Positions 53,321 through 63,600 of a stretch of 64,000 bases of DNA are shown one piece after another. The translations under genes were made by a program, and so were the position numbers. The stretch is from Cellulomonas sp. KH9 (GTDB lineage Bacteria; Actinomycetota; Actinomycetes; Actinomycetales; Cellulomonadaceae). The stretch covers positions 521,749-585,748 of the forward strand of contig NZ_FOSE01000001.1 of the NCBI RefSeq assembly GCF_900114185.1, in the 5' to 3' direction. Within the stretch, counting starts at the first letter, position 1. Each line of letters begins with the position of its first letter. Below the pieces are notes generated by a model. That model was not told where the DNA came from, did not search any database, and saw only the letters and a program-made list of their open reading frames with translations.

Positions 53321-54372
53321 CGTCGCCCCCGCAGCCGGCTCGACGCCCGCGCCCACGTCCACGCCTCGATCGCGAGCAGCGCACCCGCGACCAGTGCGAA
53401 CGGCCACACCAGGTCGCGCCGCGTGGACAGGTCGGCACGCCCGTCGGCCGTGATCGCCGCGACGTCGACGTCCGCCACCAGGTCGGCCGTGGACGTGGGG
53501 CCGGTGCGGTGCACGTACGGCACGCCCAGCTCGGCCGCGACCTCGCGCAGCGCCGTCTCGTCCGCGTACGACAGCGCGGGACGGGACGGGTCCTGCGGGT
53601 CCGGGATGTACGGCGCGTCCGGGTCCAGGCTGCCGTCGTGCTGCCGCATGGGCGCACCGGCCGCCGTGCCGTACCCGAGCACCGCGCCGCCGTCGACGAG
53701 CGGGGCGATCGCGGTGAACGACCCCGGCTCGTCCTCGGTGGTCTGCTCCCCGTCGGACAGGTAGAACACCAGGCGCACCATCCCCGGGTCTCGGTCCTGC
53801 GCGTCCCGCAGCGAGCGCTCCAGGACCTCCAGCGCGCGGTCGCGGCGCGTGCCCGCGGATCCTGCGGTGACCTCCTGCGTCACGGTCTGGGCCCAGGACC
53901 GCACGGCGGTGGTGTCGTCGGTCAGCGGCAGCTGCGTGCCGGCCTCGTCGGCGAACGCGACCACCGAGTAGAACGCCGACGGCAGGTCCCGCGTCAGCTG
54001 CACGACGTCGTGCCGGACCCCGTCCAGCCGCTGCACGGCGGGGACGGGCGGCAGGCCCGGCCCGCGGACCACCGGGTCGCCCGGCCCCCAGTCCTCGGCC
54101 GCCATCGAGCCGGTGCGGTCGACGACGAACCACACCTGCACCCCGACGCGCGCCCCACCGCTCTGCGTCGCGGCGACGGTGGGCGTCAGACCGACCACCG
54201 CGAGCACGAGGACCAGTGCGGTGCGCCGCCACCAGGTGCGTGCGGGCGCGCCCGGCACCGCAGGGTCACGCCGCCGACCGGAGGCCCGTAGGGCCGCACC
54301 GACGCACAGCGCCAGGATCGGCACCGCCGTGAGCAGCACGACGAGGACCGGCACCACCGTCCGGGCGCTCAT
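53317..54372 (-). CDS. VWA-domain membrane protein (BatB-like)
   Basis: This is a 351-residue protein with two N-terminal membrane helices, a von Willebrand A domain (about 80-300) and a C-terminal helix. The metal site reads D-R-T-G-S (VVDRTGSM) rather than the usual DxSxS, with FYLSDGEQT supplying the later Asp. It is coupled by ATGA to the VWA protein before it and by GTGA to the TPR-like protein after it. VWA pairs in these operons are thought to form surface complexes assembled with MoxR ATPases. Confidence 0.85.
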   Translation of the reverse strand: MSARTVVPVLVVLLTAVPILALCVGAALRASGRRRDPAVPGAPARTWWRRTALVLVLAVVGLTPTVAATQSGGARVGVQVWFVVDRTGSMAAEDWGPGDPVVRGPGLPPVPAVQRLDGVRHDVVQLTRDLPSAFYSVVAFADEAGTQLPLTDDTTAVRSWAQTVTQEVTAGSAGTRRDRALEVLERSLRDAQDRDPGMVRLVFYLSDGEQTTEDEPGSFTAIAPLVDGGAVLGYGTAAGAPMRQHDGSLDPDAPYIPDPQDPSRPALSYADETALREVAAELGVPYVHRTGPTSTADLVADVDVAAITADGRADLSTRRDLVWPFALVAGALLAIEAWTWARASSRLRGRR

Positions 54373-55355
54373 GCGCGCACCCGCCACGCGAGCACCACGA
54401 CGGCCAGCCCCGCGCCGTACAGCAGCCACACCCACACGTCGCTGTCGTCGGTGACGACCTGCTCCGGGTCCGCCTCCATGGCCGCCAGCTGGGCCTGCTG
54501 GACCTGCGCCAGGATCGCCGGTACGGCGTCCGCGTCCTCGGCCGCGGCGAACGTCCCGCCGGTGCCCTCGGCGGCCGCCCGCAGGGCGGCGGGGGTGGCC
54601 GCCCCCATGTCGCGGTGCGCGGGGTACAGGGCGTGCAGCACGACGCCGCGCGCGGCCGCCAGGTCCGCCGCCTCGGACAGCGTGTACACCGGATCGCCCC
54701 ACACCTCGTTGTCGGTCGCCAGCACCATCGAGCGCGAGCGGTCGGCGTCGTGCTGGTCGAACAGCAGGGTGCACGACGCCACGCCGTCCCCGATGAGGGA
54801 GGCCTGCCCCTCGATGCCGCCCGTGCCGCGGAACAGCTCCTCCGCGGCCCCGGACCCCGGCGCCGCGAACGCCTCCCGTGCGATGCGCAGCTGGTCGGTG
54901 ACCAGCGCGTAGTCGTCGGTCAGGGGGAAGACGGTGGAGGAGGTGGAGTCGAACACGGACAGCGCCACGCGTTCCCCGGTGAACCCGGCCACCAGACGCT
55001 CGAACGTCGCCACGACCTGCTCGTCGTAGCGCAGCATCGAGCCCGAGACGTCCAGGCACAGCACGATGTCGCGGTTCGCGAGCTCGCGCGTGCGCTCCTG
55101 GACCGTGACCGGCCGTGCCGCCAGCACCGCCGCGGCGACGGCCGCGGTCGCGACGGCCAGCGCCAGGGTCACGCGCAGCGCGCGGTACCGCACGCGCCAG
55201 GCGCGCAGGGCCGGCACGCGGCGCAGGTCGTCGGTGTTGGCCACGGGCGTCGTACCGCGCCGGTCGCGCAGCAGCAGACCCGTGACCAGGGCGCTCACGA
55301 CGACCGCCACGACGACCGGCGCGAGCCAGGGCGTCTCGAGGGCCGCGCGCGTCAC
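54369..55355 (-). CDS. VWA-domain membrane protein (BatA-like)
   Basis: This 328-residue protein has helices near 10-30 and 60-85, a von Willebrand A domain with an intact metal site (CLDVSGSM) and a C-terminal helix. GTG 55355 overlaps the stop of the preceding gene (GTGA), and its own stop overlaps the second VWA start (ATGA). It belongs to the MoxR-DUF58-VWA operon, where two VWA proteins are usual. Confidence 0.88.
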   Translation of the reverse strand: MTRAALETPWLAPVVVAVVVSALVTGLLLRDRRGTTPVANTDDLRRVPALRAWRVRYRALRVTLALAVATAAVAAAVLAARPVTVQERTRELANRDIVLCLDVSGSMLRYDEQVVATFERLVAGFTGERVALSVFDSTSSTVFPLTDDYALVTDQLRIAREAFAAPGSGAAEELFRGTGGIEGQASLIGDGVASCTLLFDQHDADRSRSMVLATDNEVWGDPVYTLSEAADLAAARGVVLHALYPAHRDMGAATPAALRAAAEGTGGTFAAAEDADAVPAILAQVQQAQLAAMEADPEQVVTDDSDVWVWLLYGAGLAVVVLAWRVRA

Positions 55356-55852
55356 CACGTCCGCACCCGCTTGCGGGCCTGCTCCAGCGTCCGGGCGACG
55401 CGGGTGCGCGACGACGCCCCGAACGTCGGCACGGACGAGTTCTCCAGCAGGGACGCCAGGGGCCGGGTGCGGCGGTCCGCGCGGGCGGCGGCGGCGGTCA
55501 TCGCCGAGGTGTCCACACCGGTGCGGGCCGTCGCGAACTCGCGCAGCACCCACCGGATCTCGAGGTTGGCGCCCCGTGCGTCGACGTCCCCGGCGGCGTG
55601 CCGGCGCTCCACCTCGTCGAGCCGGGCGAGCGTGGTGCCGCGCAGCGCGGCGTACGGGTCGCGGCGGGAGCTCGCCGCCCGCGGCGCGCCCGGCACGCCC
55701 GGCACGGCCGGCGGCGGGGAGGCCGCGGCGGGGCCGCGCGTCGAGCGCCAGACCCACACGTACCACCCGACCACCGCGAGCACGATCGCCACCGCGACCC
55801 ACGGCCACCACCCGGAGTACGGCACCGGGTCGACCAGCTCAGCGCCCGGCAC
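55352..55852 (-). CDS. Small membrane protein of the Bat-like operon
   Basis: This is a 166-residue protein with one N-terminal membrane helix (about 14-34) flanked by Trp, a Pro/Ala linker and a helical cytoplasmic domain (EIRWVLREFATARTG). It occupies the place of the DUF4381-type gene found between DUF58 and VWA genes in such operons, though sequence similarity is weak. It overlaps the DUF58 gene by 14 bases and the first VWA gene by four. Confidence 0.75.
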   Translation of the reverse strand: MPGAELVDPVPYSGWWPWVAVAIVLAVVGWYVWVWRSTRGPAAASPPPAVPGVPGAPRAASSRRDPYAALRGTTLARLDEVERRHAAGDVDARGANLEIRWVLREFATARTGVDTSAMTAAAARADRRTRPLASLLENSSVPTFGASSRTRVARTLEQARKRVRTW

Positions 55853-56804
55853 GACGTGACCTCCCCAGCAGGGCGACCATCTCGTCGAGCACGTCGTGCG
55901 TGGACTCGACCGTCACGGACCGCACGCCCAGGCGGCGCATGCGCTCCTCCACCTCCGCGTGGCGCGCGGTGCGCGCGGCGGCGACCGCCTCGCGCACGCC
56001 GCGGCGCCCGCGCAGGTACGCCGGCAGGGACCAGCCGCTGACGACGTCGCGGACGGGGCGCCCGGCCGGCGGCAGCACGACGGGCCGGCCGCGGGCCGCG
56101 GACGACGACACCCCGGCGAGGCTGCCGGGGGCGGCCCCCAGCGCACCGGCGAAGAGGTCCGCGTCGACGACCTGCACCACCATCACCTCGTGCCGCGTCC
56201 GCAGCCGCCGCAGGGCGTGCTCGGCGTCCGTGCCCGGCCGGGCCTCGTCGGTCACGACGACCACCAGCGAGCGGCGGGCCGTGCGGCGCAGCACCCGGTC
56301 CAGCAGCCGGGCGAGGTCACCCTCGGGGGCGTCGGGGTCGAACGTGCGCTGCAGGCGGCGCAGCAGCACCTCGAGGTGCGTGGTGCCCGCCCCGGCCGGC
56401 ACCTCGACGACGCGCCCCGCGTCGCCGGCCAGCAGCGAGACGCGGTCGCCGCGCTGGTGCGCCAGGTGCGCGACCACGTCGGCCACCAGCTGGGCGACCT
56501 CGTGCTTGGGCTCACCGCCCGCCGACGTCGCGCCCATGTGGCGGCCCGTGTCGACGACGAGCACCAGCGCCACGTTCGACGTCGCCTCGTACCGCCGGAC
56601 GACGGGTGTGGCGGACCGCGCCGACGCGCGCCAGTCGATGTCGCCCACGTCGTCGCCCGGCGTGTACACGTGCAGGTCGTCGACCTCGTCGCCGTGGCCC
56701 TTCCACACCGCCCGGTGCCGTCCGTCGAGCAGGCCGGTGGCGCGCCGCAGCGTGGGCAGCTGCAGGCGCGCGCGCACCAGCGCGAGACGGGACCGGGCGG
56801 GCAC
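55839..56804 (-). CDS. DUF58 domain protein
   Basis: This is a 321-residue protein with the DUF58 hallmark YTPGDDVGDIDWRASAR, followed by a VWA-like fold (VLVVDTGRHMG). DUF58 proteins accompany MoxR ATPases and VWA proteins. The GTG lies four bases after the MoxR stop, so the two are co-translated. No membrane helix is evident, suggesting a cytoplasmic adaptor between MoxR and the membrane VWA proteins. Confidence 0.9.
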   Translation of the reverse strand: MPARSRLALVRARLQLPTLRRATGLLDGRHRAVWKGHGDEVDDLHVYTPGDDVGDIDWRASARSATPVVRRYEATSNVALVLVVDTGRHMGATSAGGEPKHEVAQLVADVVAHLAHQRGDRVSLLAGDAGRVVEVPAGAGTTHLEVLLRRLQRTFDPDAPEGDLARLLDRVLRRTARRSLVVVVTDEARPGTDAEHALRRLRTRHEVMVVQVVDADLFAGALGAAPGSLAGVSSSAARGRPVVLPPAGRPVRDVVSGWSLPAYLRGRRGVREAVAAARTARHAEVEERMRRLGVRSVTVESTHDVLDEMVALLGRSRRAGR

Positions 56805-56807
56805 GGG

Positions 56808-57800
<993 letters not shown>

Positions 57801-57873
57801 GGCGGGCAGGCTACCTGCAGGAATGCCCTTACCTGGTGTCCGGGGCGGGTGATGTCGGGGGGAGGATGGGGGG

Positions 57874-58437
57874 ATGGCGGACGTGCGGGTGCTGCGGGCG
57901 GGGAGCGGGCCGGTCGACGTCGCCGGGGTGCTGCTGGCCCCCGGGGCGGGGGCGACGCGGGACAACCGGACCCTCGTCGCGCTCGACACCGCGCTGACCG
58001 CCGCCGGGCTGCCGGTGCGGCGTGTCGACCTGCCGCGCGGTGCGGCGGCCGCACCCGCCCGGGTGCGCGAGGAGGCCGACGCGTTCGCCGCCGACCTGGG
58101 CGTGGGCACCGAGCGGCTGGTCGTCGGCGGGCGGTCGTTCGGTGGGCGGATGAGCTCGATGGCCGTCGCGGACGGGCTCGCGGTCGCGGGTCTGCTGCTG
58201 CTGTCCTACCCGCTGCACCCGCCCGGTCGGCCGGACCGGCTGCGGGTCGAGCACCTGCCGCGGATCGACGTGCCCGTCCTGGCCGTCAGCGGTGCGACCG
58301 ACCCGTTCGGCACCCCCGACGAGCTCGCGACGCACCTCGCGACCCTGGCCGGGCCCACGACGCTCGTCGTCGTCCCCGGCGCCCACGGGCCGGCCGACGC
58401 ACCGGTCGTCGCGGCGGTCCGCGACTGGCTCACCTGA
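57874..58437 (+). CDS. Small alpha/beta hydrolase (dienelactone-hydrolase-like/TEX30-type)
   Basis: This is a 187-residue cytoplasmic hydrolase with a compact fold. The nucleophile Ser lies in GGRSFGGR, the acid is probably in SGATDPFG, and the His lies in VPGAHGP. LLAPGAGAT forms the oxyanion region. Family members act on small esters, but no substrate is indicated here. GAGGAT (57862-57867) ends seven bases before ATG 57874, giving a leaderless promoter divergent from the MoxR operon. Confidence 0.85.
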   Translation: MADVRVLRAGSGPVDVAGVLLAPGAGATRDNRTLVALDTALTAAGLPVRRVDLPRGAAAAPARVREEADAFAADLGVGTERLVVGGRSFGGRMSSMAVADGLAVAGLLLLSYPLHPPGRPDRLRVEHLPRIDVPVLAVSGATDPFGTPDELATHLATLAGPTTLVVVPGAHGPADAPVVAAVRDWLT

Positions 58438-58517
58438 CGGCCACGCCCACCCGGGGGTCCGGGAGCGCCTTCCCCGGGGTCGACGACCGGTCGGCGGACG
58501 GGAGGCGCAGGCGGCGG

Positions 58518-59399
58518 TCAGCCGACGAGGCGCAGGACGCGCAGCTCGGGGCCGAAGCCGGCGGCGACGGCGTCGCCGGAGGGGAGCACGCACGGGTCGA
58601 CGGCGAGCCCGTCGAGCTGGAGCTCCCGCAGCTTCGCGTGCGAGACGGCGTCCCACAGCGTCAGGACGTGGCCGAGGCACTCCGTGACGATCCCTCGGCC
58701 GTCCGGGGTGAATCGCGCGAAGAGCAGCTTGTCCCGGTGCTGCAGCGCGCCGAGCTCGGCCCCGTCGTCGCTCGACAGCACGACGGCACGGTCGCCGAAC
58801 CCGCCCGCGACCAGTCGGTCCCCTGCGGGCGCGATGCTCACCGCACCCGCCATCTGCGGCGTCGGCACCCGCCAGACCTCGGTGAGGTCGTCCGCGCGCC
58901 ACACCCGGACGGACCTGTCGTATCCGACGGTGGCGATGAAGGAGCCGGCCGCGTCGTACTCGACCCCGGTCGCCCAGAAGCCGTGGTCCATGCGGCCCAC
59001 CTCGCGGTCCTGCTCGACGTCCCACGCGACGACGTACCCCGACCGGTGGGCGATCGCCAGCGTGCGGCCGTCGGGGCTGAACGCGGACGACACCACGGAG
59101 TCGGTGTGGGGGAAGGTGATCCGCCGGGACGGTCGACCGTCCGCGACCCGCCACGTCATCGTGCTGCCGTCGTGCGCCCCGGTGGCCACCAGGTCACCCC
59201 GCGGGGAGAACGCGACGGACGCGAGCCGGGTGGCCCGCGACCACCGCGTGCCGTGCCGTGCCGACCAGAGCACCGACAGGTCGGCGTCGACCAGGTGGAC
59301 CGAGCCGTCCGCCGTCGCGCACGCGATCGACCGACCGTCCGGGTGGACGGCGAGGCTCGTGATCGATGCGGGCAGGCGCAACCCGTGGGGGGACGGCAT
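58518..59399 (-). CDS. WD40 beta-propeller protein, candidate immunity protein 2
   Basis: This is a 293-residue cytoplasmic protein made of about six to seven WD40-type blades (SVAFSPRGDLVATGAHDGS, SSAFSPDGRTLAIAHRSG and similar). About half its residues match the WD40 protein at 59677-60618, including the start (RSIACATADGSVHL) and TPQMAGAVSIAPAGDRLV, so the two are duplicates. It follows the orphan toxin-like gene by 37 bases and reads the same way. By position it would be the immunity partner of that orphan. GAGGAGCT precedes its ATG. Confidence 0.75.
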   Translation of the reverse strand: MPSPHGLRLPASITSLAVHPDGRSIACATADGSVHLVDADLSVLWSARHGTRWSRATRLASVAFSPRGDLVATGAHDGSTMTWRVADGRPSRRITFPHTDSVVSSAFSPDGRTLAIAHRSGYVVAWDVEQDREVGRMDHGFWATGVEYDAAGSFIATVGYDRSVRVWRADDLTEVWRVPTPQMAGAVSIAPAGDRLVAGGFGDRAVVLSSDDGAELGALQHRDKLLFARFTPDGRGIVTECLGHVLTLWDAVSHAKLRELQLDGLAVDPCVLPSGDAVAAGFGPELRVLRLVG

Positions 59400-59437
59400 G
59401 GGTGGTCAGCTCCTCGAGGGCCGACGGGCGGCGAGGC

Positions 59438-59680
59438 TCACGACGACCGTCGGAAGCCCTTGATGTGGATCGGGGTGTCCCACGTGACTCCCCGGTAGTC
59501 CCCGAGGTCCGCGCGCTCGGCCAGCGCCATCAGCTCCGTCGCCCGGCGCTGACCGTCGTCGAGCACGTCGGTGGTCCCGGGACGCACGGCGATGAAAGCG
59601 CCGCTCCTGGGCTTGAGCACGGAGTCGAGCAGGTTCCGCGTCGAGCGGACCCGCTCGGTCCCTGACGGGTGCGTGCTCAC
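59438..59680 (-). CDS. Orphan toxin-like C-terminal domain (free-standing copy)
   Basis: This 80-residue protein corresponds to the last part of the RHS protein encoded upstream, with no RHS repeats. Shared blocks are LL-SV--P--G--IA-R-GTT-V-D, then R--EL, and finally DTPI-I-GF. It begins at GTG 59680, overlapping the WD40 stop (GTGA), so it is translated with the first WD40 gene. Where the RHS copy reads DQGNHR, this one reads DDGQRR: His45 is replaced by Arg, which may abolish activity. It could be a disarmed toxin reservoir, a relic of an older cassette, or a decoy. Confidence 0.65.
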   Translation of the reverse strand: MSTHPSGTERVRSTRNLLDSVLKPRSGAFIAVRPGTTDVLDDGQRRATELMALAERADLGDYRGVTWDTPIHIKGFRRSS

Positions 59681-60618
59681 GTCGACTCCTCCGAGCTCAG
59701 GGTGAACAGGCGCAGCTCGTCACCGTAGCCGAACGCGACGGCAGCCCCCGCGGGGAGGGCATGGGGATCGGCCACTGTCCGGTCGAAGGTGACCTCTGCC
59801 ATCTTGTCGAGGGTTTCGCCGTTCCACATCGTCACCACACCGGTCTCGGACTCCGTGACGATCCGTCGACCGTCGGCGCTGAACCTGACGAAGAGGACGT
59901 CAGCATCGTGCTGGAGCGCACCGAGCTCCGTGCCGTCCTCCATCGACAGCACGGCCGCGCGCGAGCCGAATCCGTTGACGACGAGCCGGTCGTCCTCAGG
60001 TGCGATGCTCAGCGAGCCCGCGAGGCCAGGAGTCGGTACGCGCCACGCCGGGGAGTGATCGCTGACGTGCCAGACGCGGACCGTCTTGTCGTAGCCGGCC
60101 GAGGCGATCCGGGCGCCTGTGGAGTCGTGCTCGACCTGGTTCGCCCAGACGTCGTGGTGCAGCCGCCCCGTCTCGCGGTGATCGACCATGTCCCGCAGGA
60201 CGATCACCCCTGTCCGGTATCCCAGGGCCAGCTGGCGACCGTCCCGACTGATGGAACTCGACAGGACCGGAACTCGGTGCTCGTACGTGAGTCGGGCGGC
60301 CCTCCGACCATCCGGTACGGACCAGAGAACCGCAGTCCCGTCCTCGCCCCCGGTGCACACCATGTCCCCGCGCCCGGAGATGGAGATGGAGTGCAGCGGC
60401 ACCCCCCGCCATCGCCCCCCGTGGCGAGCCGACCACACCTCGGTGAGGCTCGTCGTGTCGAACAGGTGGACCGTCCCCGCCGCCGTCGCGCACGCGATCG
60501 ACCGACCAGCGGGATCCACTGCTATGCGGGTGATCATCGACGGCAGCTGCGCGATCGGCGTTCCCTGCATCGACATCCCTCCTCCTCGAGTCGAGCGCGT
60601 GCCCGCGAGCGGACTCAT
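59677..60618 (-). CDS. WD40 beta-propeller protein, candidate immunity protein 1
   Basis: This is a 313-residue cytoplasmic WD40-type propeller (ISISGRGDMVCTGGEDGTAV, SRDGRQLALGYRTG, STGARIASAGYDKTVRVW). ATG 60618 overlaps the stop of the RHS toxin gene (ATGA), the tight arrangement expected for an immunity gene behind its toxin. An internal ATG near codon 15 could be the real start. No signal peptide is seen, matching neutralisation of a toxin that acts in the cytoplasm. Immunity function is inferred only from position and from duplication with the toxin-like domain. Confidence 0.75.
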   Translation of the reverse strand: MSPLAGTRSTRGGGMSMQGTPIAQLPSMITRIAVDPAGRSIACATAAGTVHLFDTTSLTEVWSARHGGRWRGVPLHSISISGRGDMVCTGGEDGTAVLWSVPDGRRAARLTYEHRVPVLSSSISRDGRQLALGYRTGVIVLRDMVDHRETGRLHHDVWANQVEHDSTGARIASAGYDKTVRVWHVSDHSPAWRVPTPGLAGSLSIAPEDDRLVVNGFGSRAAVLSMEDGTELGALQHDADVLFVRFSADGRRIVTESETGVVTMWNGETLDKMAEVTFDRTVADPHALPAGAAVAFGYGDELRLFTLSSEEST

Positions 60619-63600
60619 GAACCAGGAAAGCCTCGAATGTAGATCGGTGTGTCGTACGTGATGCGGTCGGGCCTGAGGCTGGTGGACGAGGCGGCCCTCC
60701 TCAGCAGCTCTTCCACGCGGTGGTTGCCCTGGTCGATGACGTTGGTCGTTCCTTCACGGAGGGCGATGTGCTCGCCGTCCTTCGGCCTGAACACCGATCT
60801 GAGGAGCGCACTGTTCGAGCGTGTCGCCGCGCTCAGCTGCTTGATCGTGCTCTCTGCGGTGCCGCCGACATCAGGTCGACGCATCCCCACCAGATCCCTC
60901 ACCGTCGCATTCGGCTCCATCGCCTTCCAGCCACGTGCCTGCAACGCGGCCGTGGTGCTGGCGCGTGCCCTGCCGGCGGCTTGGACGGTGGCGGTCCGTA
61001 CGTTCGCGGCGACACGGTTGACCGCGGTGCTCACCGCGGCGGAGACCCGGTTCACCGCCTGCCCGACGGTGGAGTTGGCGAGCCGACCCACGAGGGTCTG
61101 CACAGCCGGGATCTTCGCGACGTACCGACCGAGCCCGTAGCCGACGAGCGAGCTGGCGGTGCCGATCGTCAGGTCCTTGGCGAGCCCGCCCCAGGTGAAC
61201 TCCTCCTTCTTCTGGACCTTGGTACGCCACAGGTTCGTGGCGGCCGAGGACGCCGCGGCACCGATCGCGATGCACGCGACACTCCCGGCGCCGAGCGTCG
61301 TCAGGCCGCACGCCGCCCCGGCAGCGATCCCCACACCGACGCCGACGATCTCGGCCTGGTATTTGTCCACGAACGTCGCGGTCGCCCGGTAGGCGCTGGC
61401 GACACCGCTCGACGCCGACTTCCAGACCGACGACAGGCTCGGCCACTCACCCGCAGGGTCCGTGTACATCGTTGGGGAACCGGCCGCGTACGCGTACGTC
61501 GACCCCAGAGGCATCCCGAGGCCGGCCGGCGCAGGGTCGACCGTGGAGAACACGCCCGTGGTCGGGTCGTAGTCGCGCGCACGCAGCGCGTACCGCCCAC
61601 CGAGGGACGGGTCGGCGTAGCCACCGGCGTACAGCACCGGGTTCTCCGCGGCCATCGGGTCCGGGGTGACGGTCAGGCCGTCCTGCGTGGGCGACGTGCG
61701 CGGCAGCCCGTACGGGTCGAAGTCCGCGAGGCTCTGCACGGCACCGTCCGGGGACACCAGCGCCGAGGTGCCGCCCAGCCAGTCGTGCACGAACAGGGCT
61801 GAGACGTCGCCGGCGCTCGTGAGCAGGGCGAGGGACTCGTCGTTCGGCCCGTGGACGAGTCCCCGCACACCGGTGAGGTCCCCACCGACAGGTCCGGAGC
61901 GCTGCGACGTGATCTGTGCGAGCTCGCCGTTGACGTCCCAGTCCGACGCGAGGCGCACCCCGTCGGTCGTGGCCTCGACACGGTTGCCGAGTCCGTCGTA
62001 CTCGTAGGTCGTGGTCGACCCGCCCACCGTCGCCGACGCCAAGGAGTGGTCCAGGTGGTACTCGAAGACGTCCGAGCCCGCGGTGGTCTGGTTGCCCTCG
62101 GCGTCGTACCCGTAGGTGGTGGTGGTCGGGGCACCTGCGGCCGGAGAGGTCGTGCGTGACAGGAGCGCGTTGACGTCGTCGTACCGGTACGTCTCCGAGG
62201 AGGCGCCGGCCGTGCCGGTGGCGGACGACGCGGTGCGGTTGCCGACCACGTCGTACTCGTAGGAGAGCTTGCCCTTCCCGGGCTTCGCGCACGAGTCGGT
62301 GCCGTAGCACGCCGCCGTCAGCCGGTTCGCAGGGTCGTACGTGTAGGCGACGTCCTCGCTGACCTCTCCGCGGGTCGTGCGGATGGTCGTCGGGCGACCC
62401 CCGTCGTCCAGGGTCAGGTCGTAGCGGGCCAACGTGCCGCCCGCGCCGTGGGAGTCGACCTGCGTCAGGCGCCCGGCCGTGTCGTACGACCGCTTCTCGA
62501 CGAGGTCGCCCGGCATCGTGGTGGTCGCGCGCCGCCCGGCCGTGTCGTAGGTGAAGCCCCACGTCCCGCCGGCTGCGCTCAGGGACGTGATCCGGTCGTC
62601 GGCGTCGTAGGACGCGGTGCGCGTCGTCCCGTCCGGGTTGGACTGCGTCTCGAGGTTGCCCGTGACGTCGTACGTGTACGTGTAGACCCGGCCCTCGCGG
62701 TCGACCTGCGTGATCCGGTCCGCGTCGTCGTACGTCGTCGTCGTCGTACCCGACGGGCTGACCGCGGAGGTCAGGCGGCTCTTGGAGTCGTACCCGTAGG
62801 TGTAGGTGGGGCCGTCCGTCCCGAGCGTGCGGTCCGTCAGGCGGTTCAGCGAGTCGTACGTCTGCGTGATGGTCCGGTTGGCCCTGTCGGGGTCGACGGG
62901 GTTGAACGGGTCAGGGGTGGTGCGCGCCGTGACCGTCTCGACGAGGTTCGACTCCGCGTCGTACGTGTGCTGCCGGAGCCGACCGAGTGCGTCGAAGGTC
63001 GTGGCGATCCGGCCGAGCCGGTCGTAGGTCGCGGTGACGGCGTTCCCTCGGGCGTCGCGGACCTGGGTCGCGTTGCCGTTCGCGTCGTAGGTGTACGACG
63101 TGCCCTGCCCGTCCTTGGCGTCCGGCGCCGTGACCTTCCTGACGCGGTCCAGGTCGTCGTAGGTGTAGCTCGTCGTGTGGCCGTTCGCGTCCGTGTGCTC
63201 GACGAGCCTGTTGTGCGCGTCGAACAGGTCGGTCGTGACGTTGCCCAGCGGGTCGGTGACCGTGGTGCGGTTGCCGGCGCCGTCGTACGCGAACCGGGTC
63301 GTGTACTTCTCGGCGTCGGCGCCCTCGACGTTCCCGAGCGGGTCGACGACCGCCACGAGGCGGGCGTCGTCGTCGTACTCGAAGGACGTCACCGCTCCCG
63401 TCGCCGAGACCTGGCGTGTCACGTTGCCCGCGGCGTCGTAGTCCACCGTGGCGGTGTTCCCCGCCGGGTCCGTCGACGAGCGCTGCCGGTCGGCCGCGTC
63501 GTAGCCGAGCCTCGTGACACCCCTGACCGGGTCGATGATCGACGTGAGGTTGCTGTTGTTGTCGAACCGGGCGCTGGTCGCGACCCCGTTCTCGTCGACC

